Assembly: GCF_037083825.1 (NCBI RefSeq)
Contig: NZ_JBAPLU010000019.1
Coordinates: 1 to 64,000, forward strand
DNA from: Klenkia sesuvii
Lineage (GTDB): Bacteria; Actinomycetota; Actinomycetes; Mycobacteriales; Geodermatophilaceae
Length of the DNA: 64,000 bases
Direction: 5' to 3'
The first letter of the stretch is position 1; each line of letters starts with the position of its first letter. This document shows, in pieces, positions 1-7,751 of this stretch. The position numbers were made by a program, and so were the translations under genes. Under the pieces are notes generated by a model. That model worked only from the letters and a program-made list of their open reading frames with translations. It was not told the DNA's origin and ran no database searches.

Positions 1-12
1 TCGGTATCGTCC

Positions 13-75
13 AGTTCCGAACAGTACGACTCGCTGACCAGCGCATCCGGTCAGTCCCGGACAGCTCCGAACTGC
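13..75 (+). repeat. Short repeats flanking the tRNA remnant, possible recombinase arm sites
   Basis: Three related 13-mers of the form AGYYCCGRACWGY lie at 13-25, 53-65 and 63-75. A separate inverted pair, CTGACC at 34-39 and GGTCAG at 49-54, lies between them. Clustered short repeats beside an attachment core are typical of integrase arm-type and excisionase binding sites. The assignment is inference, because no integrase is visible in the window. Confidence 0.4.
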
Positions 76-81
76 ACTCCG

Positions 82-130
82 GCGGACTTCTAATCCCTTG
101 GTCGCAGGTTCGATTCCTGCCGGGCGCGCA
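82..130 (+). other. 3' half of tRNA-Arg(TCT), probable attachment-site remnant
   Basis: Positions 87-93 give a seven-base anticodon loop with TCT at 89-91. Positions 104-108 and 116-120 form a perfect five-pair T stem around a TTCGATT loop. Positions 121-127 (CGGGCGC) are the 3' acceptor strand, followed by discriminator G128. The matching 5' acceptor strand (GCGCCCG) and the D arm do not occur in the 86 bases upstream. Anticodon-stem pairing holds for three pairs next to the loop and then breaks (C83 against C97). A tRNA 3' half joined to unrelated sequence is the known signature of one end of an element integrated by a tyrosine recombinase. The element would lie to the left and the intact tRNA at its far end. 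It could also be an old tRNA relic. Confidence 0.65.
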
Positions 131-199
131 GCTGCCACCGACACGCCCGGGCGGACGTCGGCTCGACGGACCCCCCGGAGCGCTGGCACCGTCGAGGGC

Positions 200-499
200 A
201 TGCTGACCATGACCGAGAACGCAGCAACCGCCATCAGCACCCTGGTCGACGGGGCGCAGGCCCCCACCGACGCCGGCCTGCGCATCAGCGACTCCGCCGA
301 GGCCGGCCCCGCCCTGGAGCTGGCGCTCACCGCCGGTCCCGAGCCCGCCGACGAGGTGGTCGAGGCCGCCGACGTCCAGGGGCGCAGTGCGCGGGTGTTC
401 CTCGACGGCACGGCGTCCGCGGCGCTGGCGAGCAAGACCCTGGACGCCGCGGCCGACGACGAGGGCCGTCTGCAGTTCGGCATCCGCGAGCAGGCCTGA
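200..499 (+). CDS. HesB/IscA-like protein lacking the cluster-binding cysteines
   Basis: A 99-residue protein beginning MLTMTENAATAI, which matches the N-terminus of the HesB/IscA (A-type Fe-S carrier) fold; a central GLRI segment also fits. Authentic IscA proteins bind Fe-S through three cysteines, two of them in a C-terminal CGCG-type motif. This protein contains no cysteine at all and ends GIREQA, so it cannot be a canonical scaffold. The start at 200 is family-typical. A GAGGG at 194-198 fits a start at ATG 209 better, so 209 is a real alternative. The frame is open further upstream but runs through the tRNA remnant. A strong hairpin follows 22 bases after the stop. Confidence 0.75.
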   Translation: MLTMTENAATAISTLVDGAQAPTDAGLRISDSAEAGPALELALTAGPEPADEVVEAADVQGRSARVFLDGTASAALASKTLDAAADDEGRLQFGIREQA

Positions 500-520
500 C
501 CGCACGCCACCCCGCACCGA

Positions 521-556
521 CGAGGGCCCCGCACCCACCCGGGTGCGGGGCCCTCG
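521..556. terminator. Bidirectional hairpin terminator
   Basis: A perfect 16-bp stem (521-536 with 541-556) with a 4-nt loop lies between the convergent HesB-like gene and the LLM oxidoreductase gene. It serves both strands. Confidence 0.85.
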
Positions 557-566
557 TGCCGCTGCC

Positions 567-1586
567 TCAACGCGACGGCGTCCAGCCGATGGCCGGGGCG
601 ACCTCGCGGGCGACGGTCTCCAGCAGCCGGACGTTGTAGTCGACGCCGAGCATGTTCGGCACCGTGAGCAGCAGCGTGTCGGCCTCCCGCACGGCGGCGT
701 CCTTGGCCAGCTCCTCGGCCAGCTGGTCGGGCGGGCCGGCGTAGGTCTTGCCGAACCTCGACCGCATGCCGTCGAGGATGCCCACCTGGTCCTCCCCCGA
801 GCGGTCGCCGAAGTACATCCGGTCCTCGTCGGTGGTCACCGGCATCACGCTGCGGCTCACCGACACCCGGGGCTCGCGGCCCCACCCCGCGCCCTCGAAG
901 GCGGCGCGGTAGCGCTCGATCTGCTCGGCCTGCAGCTCGTCGAACGGGATGCCGGTGTCCTCGGTGAGCAGCGTCGAGCTCATGAGGTTCATGCCCTGCT
1001 GCCCGGTCCACTCGGCCGTGCCGCGGGTGCCCGACCCCCACCAGATGCGGTCACCCAGGCCGGTCGACTGCGGCTGGATGCCGAGCTTGCCGCTCACCCC
1101 GCCGGTCATCCGCGGGTCGGCGTCGGCCACCCCGGCGCCGGCGATCGCGGCCCGGAACAGCTCGGTGTGCGCCCTCGCGAGGTCGCCGCCGTCGTCGTCG
1201 AAGCGGTAGCCGAACGAGGTCGCGCCGCGCAGCGCGGTCTCCGGTGACCCCCGGCTGATGCCCAGCTGCAGCCGGCCGTCGGAGAGCAGGTCGGTGATCG
1301 CCGCCTCCTCGGCCATGTACAGCGGGTTCTCGTACCGCATGTCGATGACGCCGGTGCCGATCTCGATGCGCGAGGTGCGGGCCGCGACGGCGGCCAGGAG
1401 CGGGAACGGCGCAGCGAGCTGGCGGGCGAAGTGGTGCACGCGGAAGAAGGCGCCGTCCAGGCCGAGCTCCTCGGCGGCCACCGCCAGCTCGACGCTCTGC
1501 ACCAGCGCCTCGCGCCCGGTGCGCACCTGCGACCCCCGGCCGGGGTTCCAGTTCCCGAAGCTGAGGAAACCGATCTTCTTGTCCAT
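567..1586 (-). CDS. LLM-class flavin-dependent oxidoreductase
   Basis: A 339-residue protein of the bacterial luciferase-like monooxygenase superfamily. The N-terminus (MDKKIGFLSFGNW) is the first beta strand of the TIM barrel. The family-typical patterns HHFA, IGTGVIDMRYENPLYMAEE and LGISRGSP follow. These enzymes use FMNH2 or, in actinobacteria, sometimes F420H2; the substrate cannot be told from sequence. The ATG at 1586 has a GAGGAGG Shine-Dalgarno about six bases upstream. The reading frame continues upstream to 1649 without support. It is monocistronic, between its own terminator and that of the upstream gene. Confidence 0.85.
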   Translation of the reverse strand: MDKKIGFLSFGNWNPGRGSQVRTGREALVQSVELAVAAEELGLDGAFFRVHHFARQLAAPFPLLAAVAARTSRIEIGTGVIDMRYENPLYMAEEAAITDLLSDGRLQLGISRGSPETALRGATSFGYRFDDDGGDLARAHTELFRAAIAGAGVADADPRMTGGVSGKLGIQPQSTGLGDRIWWGSGTRGTAEWTGQQGMNLMSSTLLTEDTGIPFDELQAEQIERYRAAFEGAGWGREPRVSVSRSVMPVTTDEDRMYFGDRSGEDQVGILDGMRSRFGKTYAGPPDQLAEELAKDAAVREADTLLLTVPNMLGVDYNVRLLETVAREVAPAIGWTPSR

Positions 1587-1610
1587 GGGGTGACCTCCTC
1601 GATCGACCAC

Positions 1611-1634
1611 TTGAACACTCAACCACCTGGTGGT
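1611..1634. promoter_or_regulatory. Candidate operator dyads upstream of the LLM gene
   Basis: Two adjacent dyads sit in the short upstream region of the LLM oxidoreductase gene: TTGA-N4-TCAA at 1611-1622 and ACCACC-T-GGTGGT at 1622-1634. Redox enzyme genes of this type are often controlled by MarR or TetR-like repressors that bind such dyads. No regulator gene is adjacent, so this is tentative. Confidence 0.3.
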
Positions 1635-1646
1635 GTTCCCGTGCAG

Positions 1647-1686
1647 CACCGGGGCCCGACCGCGCTGCTGCGGTCGGGCCCCGGTG
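1647..1686. terminator. Hairpin terminator after the OYE gene
   Basis: A perfect 17-bp stem (1647-1663 with 1670-1686) with a 6-nt loop, 9 bases beyond the stop of the minus-strand alkene reductase gene. It isolates that gene from the downstream LLM gene. Confidence 0.85.
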
Positions 1687-1694
1687 GGTGTGCG

Positions 1695-2771
1695 TCAGAC
1701 CTGGGCGAGCGTCGGGTAGTCGGTGTACCCCTTCGCCCCGTCGCCGTAGAAGGTCGAGGGGTCGGGCGCGTTCTCCGGATGCCCGCCGACCCAGCGCTCG
1801 ACCAGGTCGGGGTTGGCGATCACGGCCCGGCCCACGGCGACGACGTCGGCGAGGCCGTCGCCGACGTAGCCGAGGGCGTCCTCCCGCTCGGTGGGCGTGG
1901 CGAACCCGGTGTTGACCATGAAGGGGCCCCCGAACCGGCGCCGGAGGTCCTGCACCAGCGCACCGGCGGGGTCCTGGTGCAGCACTGAGAGGTAAGCCAG
2001 GCCGAGCGGGGCGAGCGCGTCGACCAGGGCGCCGTAGGTGGCGGCGACGTCGTCGGCGTCGGGCTCGACCACGCCCTGCACGCCGTGCTGCGGGGAGATG
2101 CGCAGGCCGACCCGGCCGGCGCCGATCTCGGCCGCGACCTCGGTGACGACCTCGGCGACGAAGCGCGCGCGGGCCTGCGGGCTGCCGCCGTAGACGTCGG
2201 TGCGGGTGTTGGAGTCGGCACCGAGGAACTCGTGCAGCAGGTAGCCGTTGGCCCCGTGCACCTCCACGCCGTCCAGCCCGGCGTCGACGGCGCGGCGGGC
2301 CGCGGCCACGAACTCGGCCTTGACCGCCACGGCCTCCTCCGTGGTCAGCGCGTGCGGCACCGGGTAGGGCAGCTTGCCCTGCGGGGTGCGCACCTCCCCG
2401 GGGACGGCGATCGCCGACGGCGCGACGATGCGGTCGGTGCCGGTGATCGCGGGGTGGGAGACCCGGCCGCCGTTCATCACCTGCATGACCAGCTTGCCGC
2501 CGCGGGCGTGCACGGCGTCGGCCACGCGGGCCCACCCGGCGGCCTGCTCGTCGGTGACGATGCCGGGCTGGCCGGGGTAGGAGCGGGACTCGTGGCTGGG
2601 GTAGGTGCCCTCGGTGACGATGAGGCCGAGGCCGGCGCGCTGCGCGTAGTGCTCGACGACGAGGTCGCCGGGGATCCCGGACTCGCCGGAGCGGGTGCGG
2701 GTCAGGGGGGCCATCACGACACGGTTGGCGAGCTCGAGGTCACCGAGCTGCACGGGGGAGAACAGGTCCAT
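1695..2771 (-). CDS. Alkene reductase, Old Yellow Enzyme family (NemA-like)
   Basis: A 358-residue FMN TIM-barrel enzyme that reduces activated C=C bonds of enals, enones or nitro compounds with NAD(P)H. The sequence opens MDLFSPVQLGDLELANRVVM and continues with MAPLTRTRS, the standard FMN-binding start of the family. GVEVHGANGYLLHEFL contains the His-Asn pair that anchors the substrate carbonyl. DVYGGS and the C-terminal GRAVIANPDLVERW and DYPTL motifs are also present. Length is normal. The ATG at 2771 follows directly from family alignment. The same frame stays open for another 1.9 kb, antisense to the GGDEF-EAL gene, which is a composition artefact. Confidence 0.92.
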   Translation of the reverse strand: MDLFSPVQLGDLELANRVVMAPLTRTRSGESGIPGDLVVEHYAQRAGLGLIVTEGTYPSHESRSYPGQPGIVTDEQAAGWARVADAVHARGGKLVMQVMNGGRVSHPAITGTDRIVAPSAIAVPGEVRTPQGKLPYPVPHALTTEEAVAVKAEFVAAARRAVDAGLDGVEVHGANGYLLHEFLGADSNTRTDVYGGSPQARARFVAEVVTEVAAEIGAGRVGLRISPQHGVQGVVEPDADDVAATYGALVDALAPLGLAYLSVLHQDPAGALVQDLRRRFGGPFMVNTGFATPTEREDALGYVGDGLADVVAVGRAVIANPDLVERWVGGHPENAPDPSTFYGDGAKGYTDYPTLAQV

Positions 2772-2882
2772 GTCCCAACGCAGCGGCGGTGGCGAGCCGG
2801 CTGTTCCGGCCCGCCCTGCGACTCCGACCACACCACCCCCACGCACCTCGCAGAGCACAGCTGACGACAACCACCCCAAGTT

Positions 2883-4709
2883 GTGACGGAACCTGCCGAC
2901 GACAACGCGACGCACCCACCGGAATTGCGCAGTCCAGCCCTGTTCATGGGCGAGAGTGTCCGAGTGAGCCTCTCCGTCCCGCCGACCCCGCCGGGCATCC
3001 CCGGCGACCCCAGCGGGCCCCGGGCCGTCGACACGCTGCTGGCCGACCGCGGCCAGCTGTTCCGCGCGCTGTTCCTCTCGGCCCCGATCGGCAAGGCGGT
3101 GGTGGGCACCGACGGCCGGCTGCTCGTCGTCAACCCGGCGCTGTGCGCACTCACCGGTCGCACCCCGGAGGAGCTGATCGGCCAGCACGTCGACCTGCTG
3201 GCCCACCCCGACGACGTCCCGGTCGAGGACCAGCTGGGCGACCCCGTCGCCGGCGCGGTGCCGCTGGACCCGCACCTGCAGGTGCTGGGCGAGCGCCGGC
3301 TGCAGCGCGCCGACGGCACGACGCTGTGGGTGCAGCAGGCCCGCGAGCTGGTGCACCGCACCAACGGCGACCCGCACTTCGTCGTCCTGTCGCTGGTCGA
3401 CGTGACCGACCGCCGGCGCGCCGAGGAGGACCTCGTGCGCCGGGCGCTCACCGACCCCCTCACCGGGCTGCCCAACCGGCGCTCGCTGACCGACAGGTTG
3501 CAGCACGCGCTGAACCTGTCCCGCCGCAAGGACACCCCCGTCGGGCTGGTCTACCTCGACCTCGACCGGTTCAAGGCGGTCAACGACTCCCTCGGCCACG
3601 AGGCCGGTGACCAGCTGCTGTGCCAGGTCGCCGACCGGCTCCGCTGGTCCACGCGCGTCGAGGACACCGCCGTCCGGCTGGGCGCCGACGAGTTCTTGGT
3701 GCTGGCCGAGGAGGTCGTCGACATCGACGGCCTGCGCACCCTGGCCGACCGGCTCATGCGCGTGCTCGACGACCCCTTCCACGTCAACGACCGCGAGATC
3801 GTGCTGTCGGCGAGCATGGGCCTGACCCTGGGCCAGGACGCCGCTCCCGACGCCCTGCTCAAGCAGGCGCACGGGGCGCTCACCAGGGCGAAGGCCGGCG
3901 GCGGGCGCGGGCGCGTCGAGGTGCACGACGACGCGCTGTCCGACGGCGACGTCGACCAGCTGCAGCTGGAGAGCGACCTGCGGCACGCCGTGGACGCCGG
4001 CGAGCTCCGCCTCTTCTACCAACCCATCGTGGCGCTGTCGGACGAGACGCTGCTGGGCTACGAGGCCCTGATCCGCTGGCAGCACCCCACCCGCGGGCTG
4101 CTGCCCCCCGGTGCCTTCCTCGCGGCGGCCGAGAACAACCGGCTGACCTCCAAGCTGGGTGCCTGGGTGCTGCGGCAGGCCTGCGTCGACGCCGCCGGCT
4201 GGGACCCCGGGCTGCGCGTGCACGTGAACATCTCCGCCCGCCACCTGGCCGAGCCCGGCTTCTCCGAGCTGGTCGCGGCGGCGCTGGCGGAGTCGGGGCT
4301 GGAGTCGGGCCGGCTGGAGCTGGAGATCACCGAGTCGACCGCGCTGTTCGCCGCCGAGGCGACGCTGCGCTCGGTCTCCGAGGTCACCGCCAGCGGGGTC
4401 ACCCTCGCCCTCGACGACTTCGGCACGGGCTACTCGGCGATCACCGCGCTGCACCGGTTGCCCATCCACACGGTGAAGATCGACCGCTCGTTCGTCGCCG
4501 ACGTGGTCACCGAGCCCTCCACCGCCGCGCTCGTGCAGGGCCTGCTGCAGCTGGGCCAGGGCATGGGTCTGGAGGTCATCGCCGAGGGCATCGAGGACGA
4601 GGACCAGGCGACCTGGCTGCGCGAGCACGGCTGCACGATGGCCCAGGGCTACGCCTTCGGACGGCCCGCCCCGCTCCCGACCCCGGACGCCGCGACCGCC
4701 ACCGCCTGA
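2883..4709 (+). CDS. PAS-GGDEF-EAL cyclic-di-GMP protein with degenerate GGDEF
   Basis: A 608-residue cytoplasmic protein. A PAS sensor (about 60-175) precedes a GGDEF domain (about 180-340) and an EAL domain (about 360-600). The catalytic GGDEF signature is GADEF at residues 267-271, so diguanylate cyclase activity is doubtful. The EAL domain keeps EAL at 394-396, the NIS and EITES strands, DDFGTGYS near 511 and KIDRSFV, and should be an active c-di-GMP phosphodiesterase. There are no membrane segments. The start is uncertain: GTG 2883 has no clear ribosome site, and ATG 2946 would remove 21 disordered residues. The gene stands alone, divergent from the alkene reductase gene and convergent with the SGNH hydrolase gene, with four bases between stop codons. 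Confidence 0.92.
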   Translation: MTEPADDNATHPPELRSPALFMGESVRVSLSVPPTPPGIPGDPSGPRAVDTLLADRGQLFRALFLSAPIGKAVVGTDGRLLVVNPALCALTGRTPEELIGQHVDLLAHPDDVPVEDQLGDPVAGAVPLDPHLQVLGERRLQRADGTTLWVQQARELVHRTNGDPHFVVLSLVDVTDRRRAEEDLVRRALTDPLTGLPNRRSLTDRLQHALNLSRRKDTPVGLVYLDLDRFKAVNDSLGHEAGDQLLCQVADRLRWSTRVEDTAVRLGADEFLVLAEEVVDIDGLRTLADRLMRVLDDPFHVNDREIVLSASMGLTLGQDAAPDALLKQAHGALTRAKAGGGRGRVEVHDDALSDGDVDQLQLESDLRHAVDAGELRLFYQPIVALSDETLLGYEALIRWQHPTRGLLPPGAFLAAAENNRLTSKLGAWVLRQACVDAAGWDPGLRVHVNISARHLAEPGFSELVAAALAESGLESGRLELEITESTALFAAEATLRSVSEVTASGVTLALDDFGTGYSAITALHRLPIHTVKIDRSFVADVVTEPSTAALVQGLLQLGQGMGLEVIAEGIEDEDQATWLREHGCTMAQGYAFGRPAPLPTPDAATATA

Positions 4710-4713
4710 GCCG

Positions 4714-5469
4714 TCAGACCGGGGTCGGCACCGGGCGCTTCGCCGTCCGGCCGTCCCCCGACGACCGGCCGCGCAGCCGCCGGCCCACCCACGGGACGAC
4801 GAAGGACCGCACCCACGCCAGCTCCCCGGCCACGCGCTCGCGGCGCGGCAGCTGCGGAGCAGGGTCCAGCGGGACCGCCCAGGACGGGTCGACGTCGAGC
4901 CCCAGGGCCGCCGCGGCGGCCAGGGCGGTGCGCCGGTGGCCCTCGGGCGCCAGGTGCAGGCGGTCGACGTCCCACATCCGGGCGTCCTGCACCCAGGCCG
5001 CGCCCCACTGGTCCAGCACGTGCGCGCCGTGCCGGGCCGCGATCGACCACAGGTGCGCGTTGTAGGTGGCCGAGCGGCCGCGGGTGCGCCCGATCAGCGG
5101 GGTGGCCCGGGGGTCGACACCGGTGGCCAGCAGCACGTCGGCCCCGGTGGCCCGCAGCGCCACCACAGCCTCCTCCATGACCGCGGCCAACGCATCGGGG
5201 TCGGCGCCGGGCCGCAGCAGGTCGTTGCCGCCGGCCACGATGCTCACCAGGTCCGGTCGGAGCGCCAGGGCGACGGGGACCTGCTCGTCGACGACCTGCC
5301 CCAGCAGGCGGCCGCGGACGGCGAGGTTGGCGTACTCGACCCCGCTCTGCGCCGCCGACAGCAGCGCGGCCAGCCGGTCGGCCCAGCCGACGAGGGCGTC
5401 CCCGGGACCGGGGTCACCGACGCCCTCGGTGAAGGAGTCCCCGACCGCCACGAACCGCTGCCACGTCAC
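4714..5469 (-). CDS. SGNH/GDSL-family hydrolase
   Basis: A 251-residue esterase/lipase-fold protein without a signal peptide. Block I is VGDSFTEG (nucleophile Ser), block III is GGNDLLRPG (oxyanion Asn), and DRLHLAPEGH carries the Asp and His of the triad. The C-terminal 50 residues after the fold are basic and proline-rich (PQLPRRERV, GRRLRGRSSG). The start is GTG 5469, giving VTWQRF; GAGAGGA lies about seven bases upstream, and the nearby ATG is out of frame. It is divergent from the transglutaminase-like gene with only 43 bases between starts, so the two promoters must be compact. The substrate is unknown. Confidence 0.85.
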   Translation of the reverse strand: MTWQRFVAVGDSFTEGVGDPGPGDALVGWADRLAALLSAAQSGVEYANLAVRGRLLGQVVDEQVPVALALRPDLVSIVAGGNDLLRPGADPDALAAVMEEAVVALRATGADVLLATGVDPRATPLIGRTRGRSATYNAHLWSIAARHGAHVLDQWGAAWVQDARMWDVDRLHLAPEGHRRTALAAAAALGLDVDPSWAVPLDPAPQLPRRERVAGELAWVRSFVVPWVGRRLRGRSSGDGRTAKRPVPTPV

Positions 5470-5512
5470 CGGTGCATCCTCTCCCCCGCGCCACCGGGGA
5501 TGATCGGCACCC

Positions 5513-6298
5513 ATGCGCACCGACGTCGCCTGCACCCTGACCGTGTCCACCCCGGTCCCCACCCGGGCCCTGCTGCAGGTCGCCGTCGCCGCCCCCGCCA
5601 CCGAGGAGCTGACCGTCGTGTCGGCCGGCACCCCGCGCGCCGCCGTCGAGACCCAGGTGCACGGCGCCCGGGTGCACGAGCTGGAGCTCGCCGCCGGCGA
5701 GACGACGATCGCCTACACGGCGACCGCGGCGCCCGGCGGCGGCCCGGTGGAGGTGACCGCCGCCGACCGCGCCGAGTACGTGCGCCCCTCCCGCTACTGC
5801 CCGTCGGACCAGGTCGAGGGGTACGCCTCCCGCGAGTTCGACCAGGACGCCGACCGCACCGAGCTGGTGCGCACCGTGGCGCAGTGGGTCAGCGACCGGC
5901 TGGTCTACGTCGCGGGTGCCAGCCGGCCGGTCGACACCGCCATCGACACGCTGCTGGCCGGCTCGGGCGTGTGCCGGGACTACACCCACCTGACCGTGAT
6001 GCTGCTGCGCGCGCTGGAGGTGCCGGCCCGGCTGGTCGCCGTGTACGCCCCGGGCCTGACGCCGATGGACTTCCACGCCGTGGTCGAGGCCGACGTCGAC
6101 GGGGTGTGGAAGACCGTCGACCCCACCCGGTTGGCGCCGACGTCGTCGCTGGTGCGCATCTGCCACGGCCGGGACGCCGCCGACACCGCGTTCCTGTCGC
6201 TGTTCGGCGGCCGGGCCACGCTGGGCCGCATGACGGTCACCGCGACGGTGGACGGCGACCTCCCCGCCCCCTCGAACGACCCGTTCCCGCTGCCGTAG
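5513..6298 (+). CDS. Transglutaminase-like cysteine protease-fold protein
   Basis: A 261-residue protein with an N-terminal beta-rich region (about 1-90) followed by a transglutaminase-core domain. The triad is visible: Cys154 in GVCRDYTH, His188 in DFHAVVEA and Asp203 in VDPTR. Bacterial members of this family are usually amidases or cross-linking enzymes of unknown substrate. There is no signal peptide, so it acts in the cytoplasm. It ends one base before the stop of the convergent FAD oxidoreductase gene. Confidence 0.85.
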   Translation: MRTDVACTLTVSTPVPTRALLQVAVAAPATEELTVVSAGTPRAAVETQVHGARVHELELAAGETTIAYTATAAPGGGPVEVTAADRAEYVRPSRYCPSDQVEGYASREFDQDADRTELVRTVAQWVSDRLVYVAGASRPVDTAIDTLLAGSGVCRDYTHLTVMLLRALEVPARLVAVYAPGLTPMDFHAVVEADVDGVWKTVDPTRLAPTSSLVRICHGRDAADTAFLSLFGGRATLGRMTVTATVDGDLPAPSNDPFPLP

Positions 6299-6299
6299 G

Positions 6300-7718
6300 T
6301 CAACCGCGGAGGGTCTCCAGCAGCCGGAGCCAGACCTCGTTCATCGTGGGGTAGGCGGGGACGGCGTGCCACAGCCGGCTGATCGGCACCTCACCGACCA
6401 CGGCGACGGTCGCCGCCTGCAGCATCTCCGACACCCCGGGCCCGACGAAGGTGACGCCGAGCAGCACGTCCCGATCGGTGTCGACGACGGCGACGGCCTT
6501 CCCGGTGTAGCCGTCGGCGAACAGCGCCGACCCGGCCACGTCCCCCAGCTCGTACCGGACGACGGTGTGCGGCAGGCCGCGCTCCTCCGCCTGGGCCGCG
6601 GTGATGCCCACCGAGGCGACCTGCGGGATCGAGAAGGTCACCTGCGGGACGGCTGCGTGGTCGGCGGTGGCGGCGAACTGCGACCAGTCGGCCAGCGACA
6701 CCTGGTGGCCCTGCGCCCGCGCCACGATCGCCGCACCGCCCTGCCGGGCCTGGTACTTGCCCATGTGGGTGAGCAGCGCGCGGCCGTTGACGTCGCCGAT
6801 GCCGTACAGCCAGTCGACCCCGCGCACCCGCATCGAGTCGTCGACGTCGAGGTACTCCCCCGCGGTCAGCCCGACGATCTCCACGCCGATGTCCTCGGTG
6901 CGCGCCGTGCGGCCGGCGGCGACGAGGAACCGGTCACCGCGCACCTCGCCGGCGCTGGTGACCACGACGACGTCGTCGCCGTCCCGGCGCACCGCCGACA
7001 CCGAGGTGCCCAGCCGGACGTCGACCCCGCGGCCCCGCAGCGACTCGGCGACCGCGTCGCCGGCCTCGGGCTCCTGGCCCGCGAGCAGCCGGTCGCCGCG
7101 CTGGAGGAGGGTGACCTGCGACCCCAGCGCCGACCACGCGGTGGCCATCTCGACGCCGACCACGCCGCCGCCGAGGATGACCAGCCGGCCGGGGGCCTCC
7201 TGGGCGCTGGTCGCCTCGCGGGCGGTCCAGACGTCGACGTCCTCGATGCCGTCCAGCGGCGGGACGGCGGCCGCCGAGCCGGTGCACACCGCCACCGCGT
7301 GGTTCGCCACCAGCACGGTCTCGGTGCCGTCCGCCGCGCGGACGACCACCCGCTTCTCGCCGTCGAGCCGGCCCGCACCGCGGACCAGGGTGATGCCGGC
7401 CCCCTCGACCCACTGCGCCTGGCCGGAGTCGTCCCAGTTGCCGGTGAAGGAGTTCCGCCGCTCCAGGGTGGCCCGCAAGTCCTGCTGGCCGCTCACCGCT
7501 GCCGCGGCCCCGGACACCGCCCGCGCCTCCTCGAGCACCTCGGTGCCGCGCAGCAGCGCCTTGCTGGGCATGCAGGCCCAGTAGGAGCACTCGCCGCCGA
7601 CGAGCTCGCTCTCCACGACCGCGGCGGACAACCCGCCCCGCACCACGGTGTCGGCCACGTTCTCGCCGGTCGAGCCGGCCCCGATCACGATCACGTCGAA
7701 GGTCTGCTCGGTGCTCAC
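6300..7718 (-). CDS. FAD-dependent pyridine nucleotide-disulfide oxidoreductase, atypical active site
   Basis: A 472-residue class I flavoprotein disulfide reductase. It has the FAD site GAGSTG at 13-18, the redox pair Cys44-x4-Cys49 (CSYWAC), the NAD(P) site ILGGGVVGVEMA, the second FAD motif YGIGDVNG and a C-terminal dimerisation domain. In lipoamide dehydrogenase and glutathione reductase the dimer domain supplies a His-Glu dyad in HPT-x2-E. Here the equivalent is YPTMNE, so Tyr replaces the catalytic His. A lipoamide or mercuric role is therefore unlikely, and there is no HMA domain or C-terminal Cys pair. GTG 7718 has GAGGA about eight bases upstream. It is divergent from a flavin reductase gene with a 33-bp gap. 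Confidence 0.85.
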   Translation of the reverse strand: MSTEQTFDVIVIGAGSTGENVADTVVRGGLSAAVVESELVGGECSYWACMPSKALLRGTEVLEEARAVSGAAAAVSGQQDLRATLERRNSFTGNWDDSGQAQWVEGAGITLVRGAGRLDGEKRVVVRAADGTETVLVANHAVAVCTGSAAAVPPLDGIEDVDVWTAREATSAQEAPGRLVILGGGVVGVEMATAWSALGSQVTLLQRGDRLLAGQEPEAGDAVAESLRGRGVDVRLGTSVSAVRRDGDDVVVVTSAGEVRGDRFLVAAGRTARTEDIGVEIVGLTAGEYLDVDDSMRVRGVDWLYGIGDVNGRALLTHMGKYQARQGGAAIVARAQGHQVSLADWSQFAATADHAAVPQVTFSIPQVASVGITAAQAEERGLPHTVVRYELGDVAGSALFADGYTGKAVAVVDTDRDVLLGVTFVGPGVSEMLQAATVAVVGEVPISRLWHAVPAYPTMNEVWLRLLETLRG

Positions 7719-7751
7719 CCGACCATCCTCGGGGTGTGGTCGACTGGCCGC

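Noticed and set aside
98..199. An N-terminal extension of the HesB-like gene starting at TTG 98
   Set aside because: It lies inside the tRNA-Arg remnant, has no ribosome site and encodes Arg/Ala-rich sequence with no similarity to the family.
1695..4628. A minus-strand frame open for 978 codons, far beyond the alkene reductase start
   Set aside because: The upstream 1.86 kb is exactly antisense to the well-supported GGDEF-EAL gene and encodes only repetitive His/Val/Gly/Gln-rich sequence, an effect of GC bias. The true gene starts at 2771.
2883..4709. Annotation as an active diguanylate cyclase
   Set aside because: The signature is GADEF instead of GGDEF/GGEEF; only the EAL domain has a complete active site.
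6300..7718. Annotation as mercuric reductase or dihydrolipoyl dehydrogenase
   Set aside because: No HMA domain, no C-terminal Cys pair, and the catalytic His of the HPT motif is Tyr; only the general family is supported.
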